The notes beneath the pieces are model-generated. The model had not been told where the DNA came from. It saw nothing but the letters and a program-made list of their open reading frames with translations, and ran no database searches. From Ignavibacteriales bacterium (GTDB lineage Bacteria > Bacteroidota > Ignavibacteria > Ignavibacteriales > Ignavibacteriaceae): a DNA stretch of 64,000 bases. The position numbers and the translations under genes were made by a program. Below, in pieces: positions 9,993-20,234 of this stretch. The stretch's first letter is position 1. Every line of letters begins with the position of its first letter. Location: positions 124,001 to 188,000 of the forward strand of contig JADJMD010000016.1 in assembly GCA_016709765.1 (NCBI GenBank), given 5' to 3'.

Positions 9993-12266
9993 ATGAAAAA
10001 ATTATTTCTCATACTATTTGTATCATCCATTATCTTAACTGTCGCTAAAATATACCCACAGGTAACGGAGAATAACATTAACATTATTCCAAAACCCAAA
10101 AGCTTGGTTGTTAATGAAGGGACGTTCAAGTTAACATCAGATACAAAGATTTATTTTAATGTTAATTCTAAAAAAGTTGCAGATTATTTAAGCGAAGTTC
10201 TAAATCCTGCTACTGGTTTTAAATTTACTCCACTAGTTTGGAATGGTAAGGTTGAAACTAATTCAATAATTTTATCATTAACCACAACTACAAAGGATTA
10301 CGGTAAGGAAGGTTATTCTTTAATTGTAAATCCATTTAACATTATGATCGAAGCCAATGAGTTAAATGGATTGTTTTATGGTGTCCAAACTCTTCGCCAA
10401 CTGTTTAATCCATACATAAATTCTGTTGCAAGAGTTGAAGGAATCGATTGGGAGCTAAATGCGGTAGTAATTTTAGACAAACCTGAGTTTGTTTGGCGTG
10501 GATTAAATCTTGATTGCTGCCGGCATTTTATGGATAAAGAATTTGTTAAACGATACATAGATTTACTTGCTTACCATAAATTCAATACACTTCACTGGCA
10601 CTTAACAGAAGATCAAGCATGGCGAATTGAAATTAAAAAATATCCTGAGCTTACTAAAAAAGGTGCATTTAGAACTTACGATGATGGTTCGATTTATGGT
10701 GGATTTTATACTCAGGATGATATTAAAGAAGTTGTTGCTTATGCAGAAAGCAGATTTATTAATGTTGTTCCGGAAATTGAAATGCCAGGGCATTCAACTG
10801 CTGCTATTTCTTGTTATCCTGAGATTTCCTGCACCGGAGGGCCTTTTAATGTGGGAACTCTCTGGGGAATTTATTATGATATTTATTGCGCAGGAAATGA
10901 AAAGACTTTTGAGTTTTTGGAAGATGTTATTTCTGAAGTTATTGATCTATTCCCTTCAAAATACATTCATATTGGAGGTGATGAAGCACCGAAAAAACGC
11001 TGGGAAAATTGTCCAAAATGTCAGGCTAGGATAGAATCAGAAAATTTAAAAGATGAACACGAACTGCAAAGTTATTTTATTAAACGAATGGAAAAATTCA
11101 TCAACACTAAAGGAAAACAGATTATTGGGTGGGATGAGATTTTAGAAGGCGGACTTGCACCAGATGCAACAGTTCAATCATGGCGCGGAGTAAAGGGTGC
11201 GATTGATGCATCTAAACAAGGACACGATGTAATTGTTTCACCAACAAGTCACTGCTATTATGATTATCCAGTTGATGTAACAGATATGCAAAAAGTTTAT
11301 TCATTTGATCCGGTTCCGCAGGAATTATCTTTTGATGAAAGAAAACATGTTCTTGGCAGTGAAGGAAATATGTGGAGTGAATATGCACCGCAAGAATTAA
11401 TTGATGATAGATTATTCCCACGTATGCTTGCACTTTCCGAGGTAGTCTGGACATATCCTGCAGAAAGGAATTATGAAGAATTTAGACAAAGAGTTCAGAA
11501 ACATTATGATAGATTAAACTTACTTGATGTTAATTATGGGTTGGAAACAAAACCATTTGAAATAATAAAATCATTTGATGAAACAACAAATAGTTTTAAT
11601 GTAAATGTTAATCAGTTGCAGGATAATCTTAATTTAAAAATTGGAAGTTATGCACAGGAACTATTGATAAATCAAGATGATCATAAGTTTAATTTTAATA
11701 TTGATAAATCTTCAAATGTTTTAATATTTTTGGATCGAGAAAATAAAAAAGTTGGTAAAACTTTTATTCATGGTTTTACTTTTAACAAAGCTACCAGAAA
11801 AAATGTTAGATTAACTTATTCGTATAGTGAAAAATATTCCGCTGGTGGAGTTGAAGCATTGACTGATGGTTTACGAGGATCCGATACTTTTCGCGGCGGA
11901 GATAAGTCTTGGCAGGGTTATCAGGGAACAGATTTTGAGGCAGTTGTTGATTTAGGTGATATATCAAATGTTAGTAAGATATCCGTTGGATTTTTTCAAG
12001 CCTCTTCATCATGGGTTGTATTTCCAAAGTATGTTGAGTTTTATTTATCCGATAACGGAAGTAATTATATTAGTGCCGGAAAGATTGAAATTCCATCAAC
12101 TTTAAAAAATCCAGATTGGATACAAAACGATTTTAGTATTACTATCTATAACTCTGAAGCAAGGTTTATTAAAATCTTTGCGAAAAATTATGACGCACTT
12201 CCAGAATGGCATCCGGAAGCAGGCGGCAAGCCCTGGTTAATGATTGATGAAATAATTGTTCAATAG
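9993..12266 (+). CDS. Glycoside hydrolase family 20 beta-N-acetylhexosaminidase
   Basis: 757 residues. A signal peptide is followed by a GH20b N-terminal domain (about 25-160) and the GH20 TIM barrel (about 160-510). The catalytic Asp330-Glu331 pair lies in HIGGDEAPKKRW, as expected for the substrate-assisted mechanism, and GRGLNLDC-like and HWHLTEDQ motifs are present (seen as WRGLNLDCCRHF and LHWHLTEDQAWR). The C-terminal 140 residues or so look like an F5/8 type C (discoidin) carbohydrate-binding domain. It removes terminal N-acetylglucosamine or N-acetylgalactosamine from glycans such as chitin oligomers or peptidoglycan fragments, in the periplasm or outside the cell. It lacks the T9SS sorting domain found on other exported proteins here, so periplasmic location is likely. 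Confidence 0.93.
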   Translation: MKKLFLILFVSSIILTVAKIYPQVTENNINIIPKPKSLVVNEGTFKLTSDTKIYFNVNSKKVADYLSEVLNPATGFKFTPLVWNGKVETNSIILSLTTTTKDYGKEGYSLIVNPFNIMIEANELNGLFYGVQTLRQLFNPYINSVARVEGIDWELNAVVILDKPEFVWRGLNLDCCRHFMDKEFVKRYIDLLAYHKFNTLHWHLTEDQAWRIEIKKYPELTKKGAFRTYDDGSIYGGFYTQDDIKEVVAYAESRFINVVPEIEMPGHSTAAISCYPEISCTGGPFNVGTLWGIYYDIYCAGNEKTFEFLEDVISEVIDLFPSKYIHIGGDEAPKKRWENCPKCQARIESENLKDEHELQSYFIKRMEKFINTKGKQIIGWDEILEGGLAPDATVQSWRGVKGAIDASKQGHDVIVSPTSHCYYDYPVDVTDMQKVYSFDPVPQELSFDERKHVLGSEGNMWSEYAPQELIDDRLFPRMLALSEVVWTYPAERNYEEFRQRVQKHYDRLNLLDVNYGLETKPFEIIKSFDETTNSFNVNVNQLQDNLNLKIGSYAQELLINQDDHKFNFNIDKSSNVLIFLDRENKKVGKTFIHGFTFNKATRKNVRLTYSYSEKYSAGGVEALTDGLRGSDTFRGGDKSWQGYQGTDFEAVVDLGDISNVSKISVGFFQASSSWVVFPKYVEFYLSDNGSNYISAGKIEIPSTLKNPDWIQNDFSITIYNSEARFIKIFAKNYDALPEWHPEAGGKPWLMIDEIIVQ

Positions 12267-12271
12267 AATTA

Positions 12272-12922
12272 ATGAAAACAGCAATAGTAATTGGTGCATC
12301 GGGGTTGGTTGGAAGTTTTATTACATTAAAACTTCTTGATGATAATAGATATGAAAAAGTAAAAGTATTTGTTAGAAATTCTTTGGATTTAAAACATCCA
12401 AAACTGGAAGAACATATAGTTAATTTTGAGAAATTGATTTTATGGAAAGATGAAATAAAGGGTGATGAACTTTACTCCGCACTCGGGACTACTATTAAAA
12501 AAGCTGGAAGTAAGGAAGCACAATACAAAATAGATTTTACTTATCAATATGAAGTTGCCCACGCAGCATCACAAAATGGAGTTAAAATTTATTTACTTGT
12601 TTCATCTGCCGGTGCTAATTATAAATCCGGAAATTTTTATTTGAGAATTAAAGGAAAGTTAGATGAAAAAGTTCAGCTACTTTCATTCAAACAGATACAC
12701 ATCTTTCGACCATCCATACTTGTCGGATTGAGAAGTGAAAAAAGACTAGGCGAATCAATAGGAATAAAAATAGCCGGAACAATTACTAAAATTATTCCGG
12801 CTCTAAATAAATATCGTCCAATAAAAGCCTCACAAGTTGCGGATGCAATTTTAAAATCTGCTAATCAGAATACTAAAGAGAAAATAAAAATTTATCAACC
12901 AGAAGAAATCCTTAAAATTTAA
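12272..12922 (+). CDS. NAD(P)-binding Rossmann protein, HTATIP2/atypical SDR-like
   Basis: 216 residues. The N-terminal TAIVIGASGLVGSFI is a Rossmann dinucleotide-binding motif of the atypical short-chain dehydrogenase type. LYSALGTTIKKAGSKEAQ and LLVSSAGAN match the HTATIP2/YMF-like group of NAD(P)-binding oxidoreductases. It is cytosolic and substrate unknown. It starts 5 bases after the hexosaminidase stop, so it is probably co-transcribed, and its last four bases overlap the convergent typA gene tail-to-tail. Confidence 0.85.
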   Translation: MKTAIVIGASGLVGSFITLKLLDDNRYEKVKVFVRNSLDLKHPKLEEHIVNFEKLILWKDEIKGDELYSALGTTIKKAGSKEAQYKIDFTYQYEVAHAASQNGVKIYLLVSSAGANYKSGNFYLRIKGKLDEKVQLLSFKQIHIFRPSILVGLRSEKRLGESIGIKIAGTITKIIPALNKYRPIKASQVADAILKSANQNTKEKIKIYQPEEILKI

Positions 12923-14739
12923 TCTTTCTGCTGAGTCAACTTACCTAAATTAAATCTTTTTCTTTCGTTAGTATCTAAATATAGTTTCCTCATACGTATT
13001 GATTTTGGAGTTACTTCAACCATTTCATCATCTTCAATGTATTCCAATGCTTCCTCTAACGAAAATTTTATAGCAGGTGTTATCTTAACCGCTTTATCAG
13101 ACCCTGAAGCACGCATATTAGATAACTTTTTACCACGCTGAACATTTACTTCTATATCATTTTCTTTAGTATGTTCTCCTATTATCTGACCTTTATAAAC
13201 AACATCGCCCGGATCGATAAAAAACTTACCTCTGTCTTGCAAACCATCAATGGCATAAGCTGTTGAAAGTCCTTCTTCCATAGAAATTATAACGCCGCTT
13301 TTTACATTTCCTATTGAGCCTTTAAAAAATTCATATTGATAAAACCTGTGATGCATAACAGCTTCGCCCTGGGTAGCAGTAAGTACTTTTGTACGTAGGC
13401 CCATTATTCCGCGTGATGGAATGTGAAACTCAATCTTGTTCATTTTTCCTTTGTTTTCCATCTTCATTAATTCACCACGGCGCTGACCAACTAACTCAAT
13501 AACTTTACCAGCAAATTCGGCAGGAACATCAACTGTCATAACTTCTATTGGTTCAGCTTTTCTATTTTCTATAGTTTTATAAATGACTTTTGGTTCGCGT
13601 ATCTGGAGTTCATATCCTTCTCGACATATGTTTTCTATTAAAATAGATAAATGCAATATTCCTCTTCCGGAAACTCTATAAGAATCTGGAGATGCGGTTT
13701 CCTGTACGTGTAATGCAACGTTATGTTCAAGTTCTTTAAACAACCTATCACGAATTTGTCTAGATGTTACAAGTTTTCCTTCTCTACCGTAAAATGGAGA
13801 ATTATTCACAGTAAATGTCATGCTAATGGTTGGTTCATCAATAGAAATTATTGGAAGGGGTTCTGGGTTTTCTGTATCTGCAATAGTATCGCCAATATCA
13901 ACATCTTCTATTCCAACGATGGCACAAATATCTCCACAAGAAACTTCTTCAACTTCAAGCCTGTTCAGTCCCTCAAAAACAAAAAGTTGTTTTATAGAAA
14001 TAGGATGAATTGTTCCATTTCTTTTAATGATTGAAAGTTTATCCAATATTTTAAGTTTACCCCTGAACACTCTTCCAATCCCGATCCTGCCTACATAATC
14101 ATTGTAATCCAAAGTCATTATCTGTAATTGCACGGTACCTTTTTTTGTAGGTGGAGCAGGAAGATCATCAATTATTGAGTCAAGTAATGGAGTTAAATCC
14201 TTACGTTCATCCTTTAAATCTTTTATTGCCCAACCATCACGCCCGCTTGCGTATACGATTGGAAAATCAAGTTGATCTTCATGCGCATCAAGTTCAATAA
14301 ACAAATCATATATTTCATCAAGTACTTCTACAGGTCTATTGTCCGGTCGATCAACTTTGTTTATTACAACAATTGGCTTTAAGTGTAGCGCTAAAGCTTT
14401 CTCAAGAACAAATCGTGTTTGAGGCATTGGTCCCTCAAATGAATCAACAAGTAATAATACACCATCTGCCATTTTTAGAACACGTTCAACTTCACCGCCA
14501 AAATCCGCGTGACCTGGAGTATCAATTACATTTATCTTATAATCTCTAAATGGAATGCTGATATTTTTTGCAAGGATAGTAATTCCTCTTTCACGTTCAA
14601 GATCATTTGAATCAAGAAATCTTTCTCGAACTACCTGATTTGTTCTGAATACGGCACATTGTTTTAATATCTGATCAACAAGTGTAGTCTTACCATGATC
14701 AACGTGCGCAATTATAGCTATATTTCTAATTTTTTTCAT
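12919..14739 (-). CDS. typA: Translational GTPase TypA/BipA
   Basis: 606 residues, the usual length. GTPase motifs are clear: IAHVDHGKTT (G1), the RGITI switch I, DTPGHADF (G3) and VVINKVDRPD (G4). EF-G-like domains II, III and V and the TypA-specific C-terminal domain follow (AIDGLQDRG, IGEHTKENDIEVNVQRGK, KSIRMRKLYLD). TypA is a ribosome-associated GTPase involved in 50S subunit assembly and in stress or cold adaptation. It is monocistronic here and converges on the upstream SDR-like gene. The divergent TonB receptor gene starts about 160 bases upstream, so that gap holds both promoters. Confidence 0.97.
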   Translation of the reverse strand: MKKIRNIAIIAHVDHGKTTLVDQILKQCAVFRTNQVVRERFLDSNDLERERGITILAKNISIPFRDYKINVIDTPGHADFGGEVERVLKMADGVLLLVDSFEGPMPQTRFVLEKALALHLKPIVVINKVDRPDNRPVEVLDEIYDLFIELDAHEDQLDFPIVYASGRDGWAIKDLKDERKDLTPLLDSIIDDLPAPPTKKGTVQLQIMTLDYNDYVGRIGIGRVFRGKLKILDKLSIIKRNGTIHPISIKQLFVFEGLNRLEVEEVSCGDICAIVGIEDVDIGDTIADTENPEPLPIISIDEPTISMTFTVNNSPFYGREGKLVTSRQIRDRLFKELEHNVALHVQETASPDSYRVSGRGILHLSILIENICREGYELQIREPKVIYKTIENRKAEPIEVMTVDVPAEFAGKVIELVGQRRGELMKMENKGKMNKIEFHIPSRGIMGLRTKVLTATQGEAVMHHRFYQYEFFKGSIGNVKSGVIISMEEGLSTAYAIDGLQDRGKFFIDPGDVVYKGQIIGEHTKENDIEVNVQRGKKLSNMRASGSDKAVKITPAIKFSLEEALEYIEDDEMVEVTPKSIRMRKLYLDTNERKRFNLGKLTQQKD

Positions 14740-14897
14740 CGTTCTCCAAGTGGTTATAATTTTGAGGTGCTAATTTAAGTAAGTAAAGTGAGAAGTCAGA
14801 ATGTAAGATGAATCGATAAAGTATACAATCCTTGATAAAAAAGATGACACAATCATTGAAACTAGACTAAACATTTGTTTTAACTATTGATTTTTTA

Positions 14898-17276
14898 ATG
14901 AAATTTATCTATTTCTTACGTAGTAACTTTAATAATTTTCAGAGTAAAATGCACTCTGCAGTCAAATCAATCTTCTCCATAATAATCCTTTTAGGATTAT
15001 TTGAACTAAACTTTTCACAAGATAAAGACATATCAATTTCTGGTTTTATTTATGATGCAACAACAGGCGAAGCATTAATTGGTACCAATATTTTAGTTTA
15101 TAAAGACACAATAAATTTAAACACTGATCCAATCTATGGTGCTGCCGCTAATAATTTTGGATTTTATATGCTGCCAAAACTGAAGAGAGCAAAATACTAT
15201 CTCATCTTTCGCTACATTGGTTATAAAGTTACAGTTAAAGAAATCAATTTAACTTCTTCAAAAAATGATTTGAACTTTAACGTTCAATTAAATTCTGAAA
15301 ACATCAAGCTTAGTGAAATAGTTGTTGAAGGAAAAAAAATAGACAAAAATGTTTTGAGTACTATCGATATCTCACCAGATTTAATGCTTAAGTTGCCTTC
15401 ATTTTCAGGTGAAATGGATTTATTTCGTTCACTCATGTTGCTGCCAGGCATAAATAAAGGCTCAGAATTATCAAACGGTTTATACGTTAGAGGCGGTTCA
15501 CCGGATCAAACGCTAACTTTAGTTGATGGCGCTGTTTTATATAATCCGGCTCACATTGGTAATATCGCAAGCACTTTTAACTCAAATGCAATTCGGGATA
15601 TAAAATTAATAAAAGGCGCGTTTCCAGCTGAGTACGGTGGAAGATTATCAAGCGTTCTGGATATTAAATTAAAATCGGGCACTAAAGAAAAGGAAACCGG
15701 AACAATTGGATTGGGAGTTATAAATTCTTTCTTCTCTATGGAGGGACCTTTAAAAGATGCAGCTACATACATGGTTGCTGGCAGATGGATGTATTACGAT
15801 GCTCTGCAAAGGAATTTTAATAAACAAAGTTCAATTCCACTTTATAATTTTTATGATCTAAATGGAAAGATAAATTTTAACATCTCTGATGTAAGTGCAT
15901 TTTCTTTAAGTGCAATGTACAGCAGTGACAGAATGTACAATCCTAAAGAAGATGATATTACCTATGATATTGAATGGAAGAATTTAAACGTTACACTTAA
16001 TTGGTTGCAGATTAATTCAAAATCTTTGTTCCTTAATTCGTCTTTAAGTTACGTTAATTATGAGTTTTCATCTAAAGTAGGAATTGGTTCCGCCACCACA
16101 AGTTCATCGTCATACTTTACAAATCCAAATCTGACCGATTTAATTTTTAAGCAAACTGCCGAACTAAATTGGGCAATGAATCAAAAATTTAAAACAGGAT
16201 TTGAAATGTCTTTCCATAATTATGATTTGCTTTACAATGAGTATTATGATTTGAGTTATGAAAAAGATCCATTTGCAGGTAAAAATATTAATTCGATTGA
16301 AGCAGCATTATACTTTCAAAACGAATCAGAATTTTTCGATAGGTTAAACACAAATATCGGGGGCAGGATATTTTATTTTGATGCACGAAGAGTTTTATCA
16401 TTTGAACCAAGAATTTCCTTTTCATATCAAATGTTCGATGATTTTTATATCAAGACTGCAGCTGCCTTAGCCAATCAATACTTACATCTTATTTCAAGAA
16501 ATGATATCGCTCTTCCCACTGATCTTTGGTACCCGGCGACTGCTAATATTGAACCAAGCCGATCAGCACAATTTGTCTTTGGTTTAGATACTTATTTTTA
16601 TGAAAATTCATATCAAGCTTCTATTGAAACCTACTATCGGGATATGAAAAAACTGTATGAGTTTAAAAACTCACCAGAGATAAATCCACTTAATAATTCA
16701 ATTGAAGATCAGTTTCTTAAAGGCGAAGGTGAAGCCTACGGCATAGAAATATTTTTTCAGAAGAGAGATGGCAATTTACAAGGATGGGTCGGTTATACAT
16801 TATCCTGGACTAAACGAAAGTTTGATGAACTTAATGCAGGAAAAATATTTTATCCAAAGTACGATAGAAGACATGATCTCTCATTAGCTGCAACTTATAA
16901 CCTAAATGATGCAATAACGTTTGGTGCAACATTTACCTATGCAACCGGGATGAGATATAATGCACCTGATGGACAGTTTATTTTCAATCCCGTTGGTATT
17001 TCAGGGCCCGAACAAGTTTTACTTGATTACGATGCACTTAATACTTACAAATTTCCAGCTTATCACAAGCTTGACTTAAGTTTTAATTATAAAATAAAAA
17101 TGGCAAAAGTTGATATTAATTTATTTGCTAACTTTTACAATGTTTATAATAGAAGAAATGCATTTGCTCAATTTATTGTTTTTCCTAAAGATGATTCTGG
17201 GAATGATAAACCGATGTTAAAAAGAATTTCTCTTTTTCCTTTTATTCCTGCTTTAGGAGTTAGTATAACATTTTAA
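14898..17276 (+). CDS. TonB-dependent receptor with carboxypeptidase-regulatory-like N-domain
   Basis: 792 residues. A signal peptide (ending near ELNFSQDKD) is followed by a carboxypeptidase-regulatory-like beta-sandwich (ISGFIYDATTGEALIGTNI, about 45-135), then the plug (LYVRGGSPDQTLTLVDGAVLYNP, EYGGRLSSVLDIKLKSG), and a long beta-barrel ending in phenylalanine (LGVSITF). It is an outer-membrane importer energised by TonB. No SusC signature start or adjacent SusD is present, so glycan uptake cannot be assumed. Either ATG 14898 or ATG 14949 could be the start; the second gives a more ordinary signal peptide. The next two lipoprotein genes follow after 2 and 4 bases and form an operon with it. 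Confidence 0.9.
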   Translation: MKFIYFLRSNFNNFQSKMHSAVKSIFSIIILLGLFELNFSQDKDISISGFIYDATTGEALIGTNILVYKDTINLNTDPIYGAAANNFGFYMLPKLKRAKYYLIFRYIGYKVTVKEINLTSSKNDLNFNVQLNSENIKLSEIVVEGKKIDKNVLSTIDISPDLMLKLPSFSGEMDLFRSLMLLPGINKGSELSNGLYVRGGSPDQTLTLVDGAVLYNPAHIGNIASTFNSNAIRDIKLIKGAFPAEYGGRLSSVLDIKLKSGTKEKETGTIGLGVINSFFSMEGPLKDAATYMVAGRWMYYDALQRNFNKQSSIPLYNFYDLNGKINFNISDVSAFSLSAMYSSDRMYNPKEDDITYDIEWKNLNVTLNWLQINSKSLFLNSSLSYVNYEFSSKVGIGSATTSSSSYFTNPNLTDLIFKQTAELNWAMNQKFKTGFEMSFHNYDLLYNEYYDLSYEKDPFAGKNINSIEAALYFQNESEFFDRLNTNIGGRIFYFDARRVLSFEPRISFSYQMFDDFYIKTAAALANQYLHLISRNDIALPTDLWYPATANIEPSRSAQFVFGLDTYFYENSYQASIETYYRDMKKLYEFKNSPEINPLNNSIEDQFLKGEGEAYGIEIFFQKRDGNLQGWVGYTLSWTKRKFDELNAGKIFYPKYDRRHDLSLAATYNLNDAITFGATFTYATGMRYNAPDGQFIFNPVGISGPEQVLLDYDALNTYKFPAYHKLDLSFNYKIKMAKVDINLFANFYNVYNRRNAFAQFIVFPKDDSGNDKPMLKRISLFPFIPALGVSITF

Positions 17277-17278
17277 AT

Positions 17279-18079
17279 ATGAAAAATTTTGTAATAATAT
17301 TATTGTTATCCTTATCATTTTTCTTTGGCTGTGAGAATGAAGAATTACTTAACCCGGAATTAATTTATAAGCAGAAGGTTGTAGTCCGATGTCAGATTTC
17401 TACTGAAGGATTTTTCCCTGGAGTTAGTTTGACTAAAACATTGCCCTTAGGAGTTAAATATGATTCTAGTCTTGCAGAGATTAATAATGCCACACTTTAT
17501 TTAAGAATTAATGGATTTCAAATAGTTCCGTTACACTATGCTGGAAATGGATTGTATAAACCACTTTATGAGCTTAAAGCTCTCGAGGAAGAATATTATG
17601 AATTATTTGGCGAATGGGAAACATATAGATTTTATGCAATCACAAAGATTCCGGCAAAACCCATTATAAATTCGGTGAACTATAACACTGGTGGATTTTT
17701 TGCTGAGACTGATATAAGTACCTTCAAAGATGAAGTATACTCAGCGTTGTGGGCTGTTGATGTTGGAACTTATGAAGTTGCTAAAGATTTTTATAATATT
17801 TCTGACCCTCAAAATAATTCACAGAATAATTCTATAAGAATTCGAACTGCTGTGTATCCTATAAATTTCCAAACACCTATTTACAATGGACGCAGATATT
17901 TAAGAGTTTATTCATTTGATCATTCTTTTAGTGATTACTTTAAAACTAAAGATCAAAATGAAGACATAAACAATCCCTATGTGCAGGGATCAGGAAATAC
18001 TATTTGGAATGTTAAAGGTAAAGATGTAATAGGGATGTTCATAGGAATTAATAAATCCGATTATATCCCGGTGAATTAA
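17279..18079 (+). CDS. DUF4249-like outer-membrane-associated lipoprotein
   Basis: 266 residues with a lipoprotein signal (lipobox ending in FFFGC, then EN). The region VVVRCQIS ... INNATLYLRINGFQIVPLHYAGNGLY resembles the beta-sandwich of DUF4249 proteins, which in Bacteroidota are commonly encoded directly after a TonB-dependent receptor. The gene follows the receptor by only 2 bases, supporting a role as its surface or periplasmic partner, possibly in substrate capture. The family assignment is by motif resemblance and gene context; function in the family is not established. Confidence 0.65.
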   Translation: MKNFVIILLLSLSFFFGCENEELLNPELIYKQKVVVRCQISTEGFFPGVSLTKTLPLGVKYDSSLAEINNATLYLRINGFQIVPLHYAGNGLYKPLYELKALEEEYYELFGEWETYRFYAITKIPAKPIINSVNYNTGGFFAETDISTFKDEVYSALWAVDVGTYEVAKDFYNISDPQNNSQNNSIRIRTAVYPINFQTPIYNGRRYLRVYSFDHSFSDYFKTKDQNEDINNPYVQGSGNTIWNVKGKDVIGMFIGINKSDYIPVN

Positions 18080-18083
18080 TGAT

Positions 18084-19112
18084 ATGAAAATAAATCAAAA
18101 AATATTTTTCTTTTTACTCCTGCTTATTTTAAGTAGTTGTCTTGATGAAAATAGTCTCCTTAACGATAATATTGAACTTGATGGGACTGCAAAAATCTTA
18201 CGCTACATAGAAAGTATTGGTGATTTTGCAAATACAGATTTAGCACCTGCATTAATTAGTGCGTCCGAATTATTTAGTAATAATTTACAGTATTCTATTT
18301 TGGATATAAGAGAACCTCAAGAATTTACGGCAGGACATATTGAGTTCGCAAGAAATATTTCAGTACTCAATCTCTATGAAATTGTTGATTCTTTAAATAA
18401 AATTACTCCTCTTAAAAATATAGTTATCATTTCTAAAAATGGTCAGGCATCAGCATACTTTGTGTGCTTATTACGTTTAGCCGGATTTACAAATGTATAT
18501 ACATTAAACTATGGAATGGCTTCCTGGAATGTGGATTTTGCTGCTGAATGGCTTGGTGCTTTAGGTAATTCCGATCAATCTTATTTGAACTTAGAGTATC
18601 CTAAAAAACCTTTTACCAATCTGCCTAATCTAGAATTCCCACCTTCTTTAATCACTGAACAAGAAAAAACTAATTATAGAATTAAAGAAATTATTAAAAA
18701 AGGATTTATATCTGGTGTAAACTTTTCTGAAAATATCTCTACTGGTATAATAAACACGCATTTTTTAGTTTGTTATGGCAAGGGACAGTTATATGGAGCA
18801 CCGCGTGATTTAGGGAGCAGAGGCCATCCGGAAAATACTGTATGGTTTAAAGATACCCCATTGTTTGAATTTAGAAGTACTAATAGTTTACAGACATTAC
18901 CCAACAATCAGCCAATATTGATTTATAGCGGTGATGGACAATTAAGCTCTTGTATGACTGCTTATTTAACATTTCTGGGGTATGATGTAAAATCATTATT
19001 GTTTGGTGCAAATCAATTATTCTATTTTAGATTGAATGCCGACCCGACATTAACAGAGTATATTTTTTCTATGGCTGATATAATGAACTATCCTTATACC
19101 ACCGGCAATTAA
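18084..19112 (+). CDS. Lipoprotein with two degenerate rhodanese-like domains
   Basis: 342 residues. The lipobox is LLILSSC, then LDEN. A first rhodanese-like domain (about 60-165) shows SILDIREPQEFTAGHI and GFTNVYTLNYGMASW. A second (about 205-335) shows a GHPENTVWFKDTP-like segment and GYDVKSLLFGANQLF. The loops where active rhodaneses carry the catalytic cysteine read IISKNGQAS and IYSGDGQLSS, with no cysteine in the expected position. Both domains are therefore probably non-catalytic and may act in binding or as a scaffold. It is the third gene of the TonB receptor operon, 4 bases after the DUF4249-like gene, and converges on the quinone oxidoreductase gene. Confidence 0.75.
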   Translation: MKINQKIFFFLLLLILSSCLDENSLLNDNIELDGTAKILRYIESIGDFANTDLAPALISASELFSNNLQYSILDIREPQEFTAGHIEFARNISVLNLYEIVDSLNKITPLKNIVIISKNGQASAYFVCLLRLAGFTNVYTLNYGMASWNVDFAAEWLGALGNSDQSYLNLEYPKKPFTNLPNLEFPPSLITEQEKTNYRIKEIIKKGFISGVNFSENISTGIINTHFLVCYGKGQLYGAPRDLGSRGHPENTVWFKDTPLFEFRSTNSLQTLPNNQPILIYSGDGQLSSCMTAYLTFLGYDVKSLLFGANQLFYFRLNADPTLTEYIFSMADIMNYPYTTGN

Positions 19113-19115
19113 TAT

Positions 19116-20135
19116 TTAATCAACCTTAACAACAACCTTTCCAATTGTTTGCCCTGATTGAAATTTTTTTACAGCTCTTAAAAGATCTTTAAAATTATAT
19201 ACTTCACCAATCAATGGTTTTGGAAGTTCCATTTTCAAAATATTATTTAAATACTTTTTCATCATTTCTATTCTATTCCACAAATAGATAAGATTAAAAC
19301 CCATAACACTTTTGTTCTTGTCAGATAAAGAAAGTGGATCAACTTTAGGTCTTGTTAAATATTTAGTTAAAACTTTAAAATAATTTGGAGTAGAATTGTA
19401 GGTGGAATATTGTGCCGCACCGTATACTATTATTCTGCCTCCGGCACTCATTTGCTTAAAACTTTCTGAAAATATTTTTCCGCCAATGCATTCTAATACA
19501 ATATCTAGATCTCTGCCGTTTAAACTTTCTTTTAATTTTTCAGCAAAATTATTATCCCGAACTATTACTTTATCATAACCTTCTTTTGTTAGAAGATCTA
19601 TTTTTGATTTATCTCCAATTGAACCAATCGTGAAAGCACTAAATCTTTTTGCAATTCTGTTAGCAAAAAGTCCTACTCCTCCGGCAGCTGAATGAATTAG
19701 TACCGTTGATCTTTCTTGTATATTGCCAAGTGAGACCAATGAATAGTATGCTGTTAAAGATTGAACAATAAAAGCAGCGCCTTCTTCAAAACTCCATCCA
19801 CTAGGAATCTTTAGAATATAATTTTTATTAATGTTTAAATAATCTGTATAGGCTCCAAATCTTATTGCACCCATTACTTTTTCACCAATATCAAATTCAT
19901 TTACAGATTTCCCTTTGTTTATTATTATTCCCGAGAACTCTAATCCGGGAACAAAACTTCCTTTTGGAGTTGCGGAATATAATCCTTGAATTGCAAAAAT
20001 ATCTGCAAAATTTAAACCAATTGCTTTAATCTGTACAGTAACTTCATCATCTGAAGGAATTCCAAGATTTTCATTAATCAGTTTTAGATTATTTATTGAA
20101 CCGGCTTTATTAACTCTGTATGCTAATCGTTCCAT
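19116..20135 (-). CDS. Zinc-independent quinone oxidoreductase-like MDR (medium-chain dehydrogenase)
   Basis: About 340 residues when started at the ATG whose complement lies at 20133-20135 (MERLAYRVNKAG). An open frame extends 22 codons further upstream but is unlike the family. GroES-like N-domain features (VTVQIKAIGLNFADIFAIQG, FVPGLEFSG) and an NADPH-binding Rossmann motif (SAAGGVGLFANRIAK) are present. The zinc-binding residues of true alcohol dehydrogenases are absent, so it is of the quinone oxidoreductase/VAT-1-like type, probably a cytosolic NADPH-dependent reductase. It is monocistronic and separated from ftcD by a palindromic repeat. Confidence 0.88.
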   Translation of the reverse strand: MERLAYRVNKAGSINNLKLINENLGIPSDDEVTVQIKAIGLNFADIFAIQGLYSATPKGSFVPGLEFSGIIINKGKSVNEFDIGEKVMGAIRFGAYTDYLNINKNYILKIPSGWSFEEGAAFIVQSLTAYYSLVSLGNIQERSTVLIHSAAGGVGLFANRIAKRFSAFTIGSIGDKSKIDLLTKEGYDKVIVRDNNFAEKLKESLNGRDLDIVLECIGGKIFSESFKQMSAGGRIIVYGAAQYSTYNSTPNYFKVLTKYLTRPKVDPLSLSDKNKSVMGFNLIYLWNRIEMMKKYLNNILKMELPKPLIGEVYNFKDLLRAVKKFQSGQTIGKVVVKVD

Positions 20136-20234
20136 GTGATACTTTAATATTTTTTTATGTATAACAATATAAAATAATTGGGTAATAAGATGAGAATTCA
20201 AGTCAATTGTTTTAAATTTGTATCGTCTAAAAAG

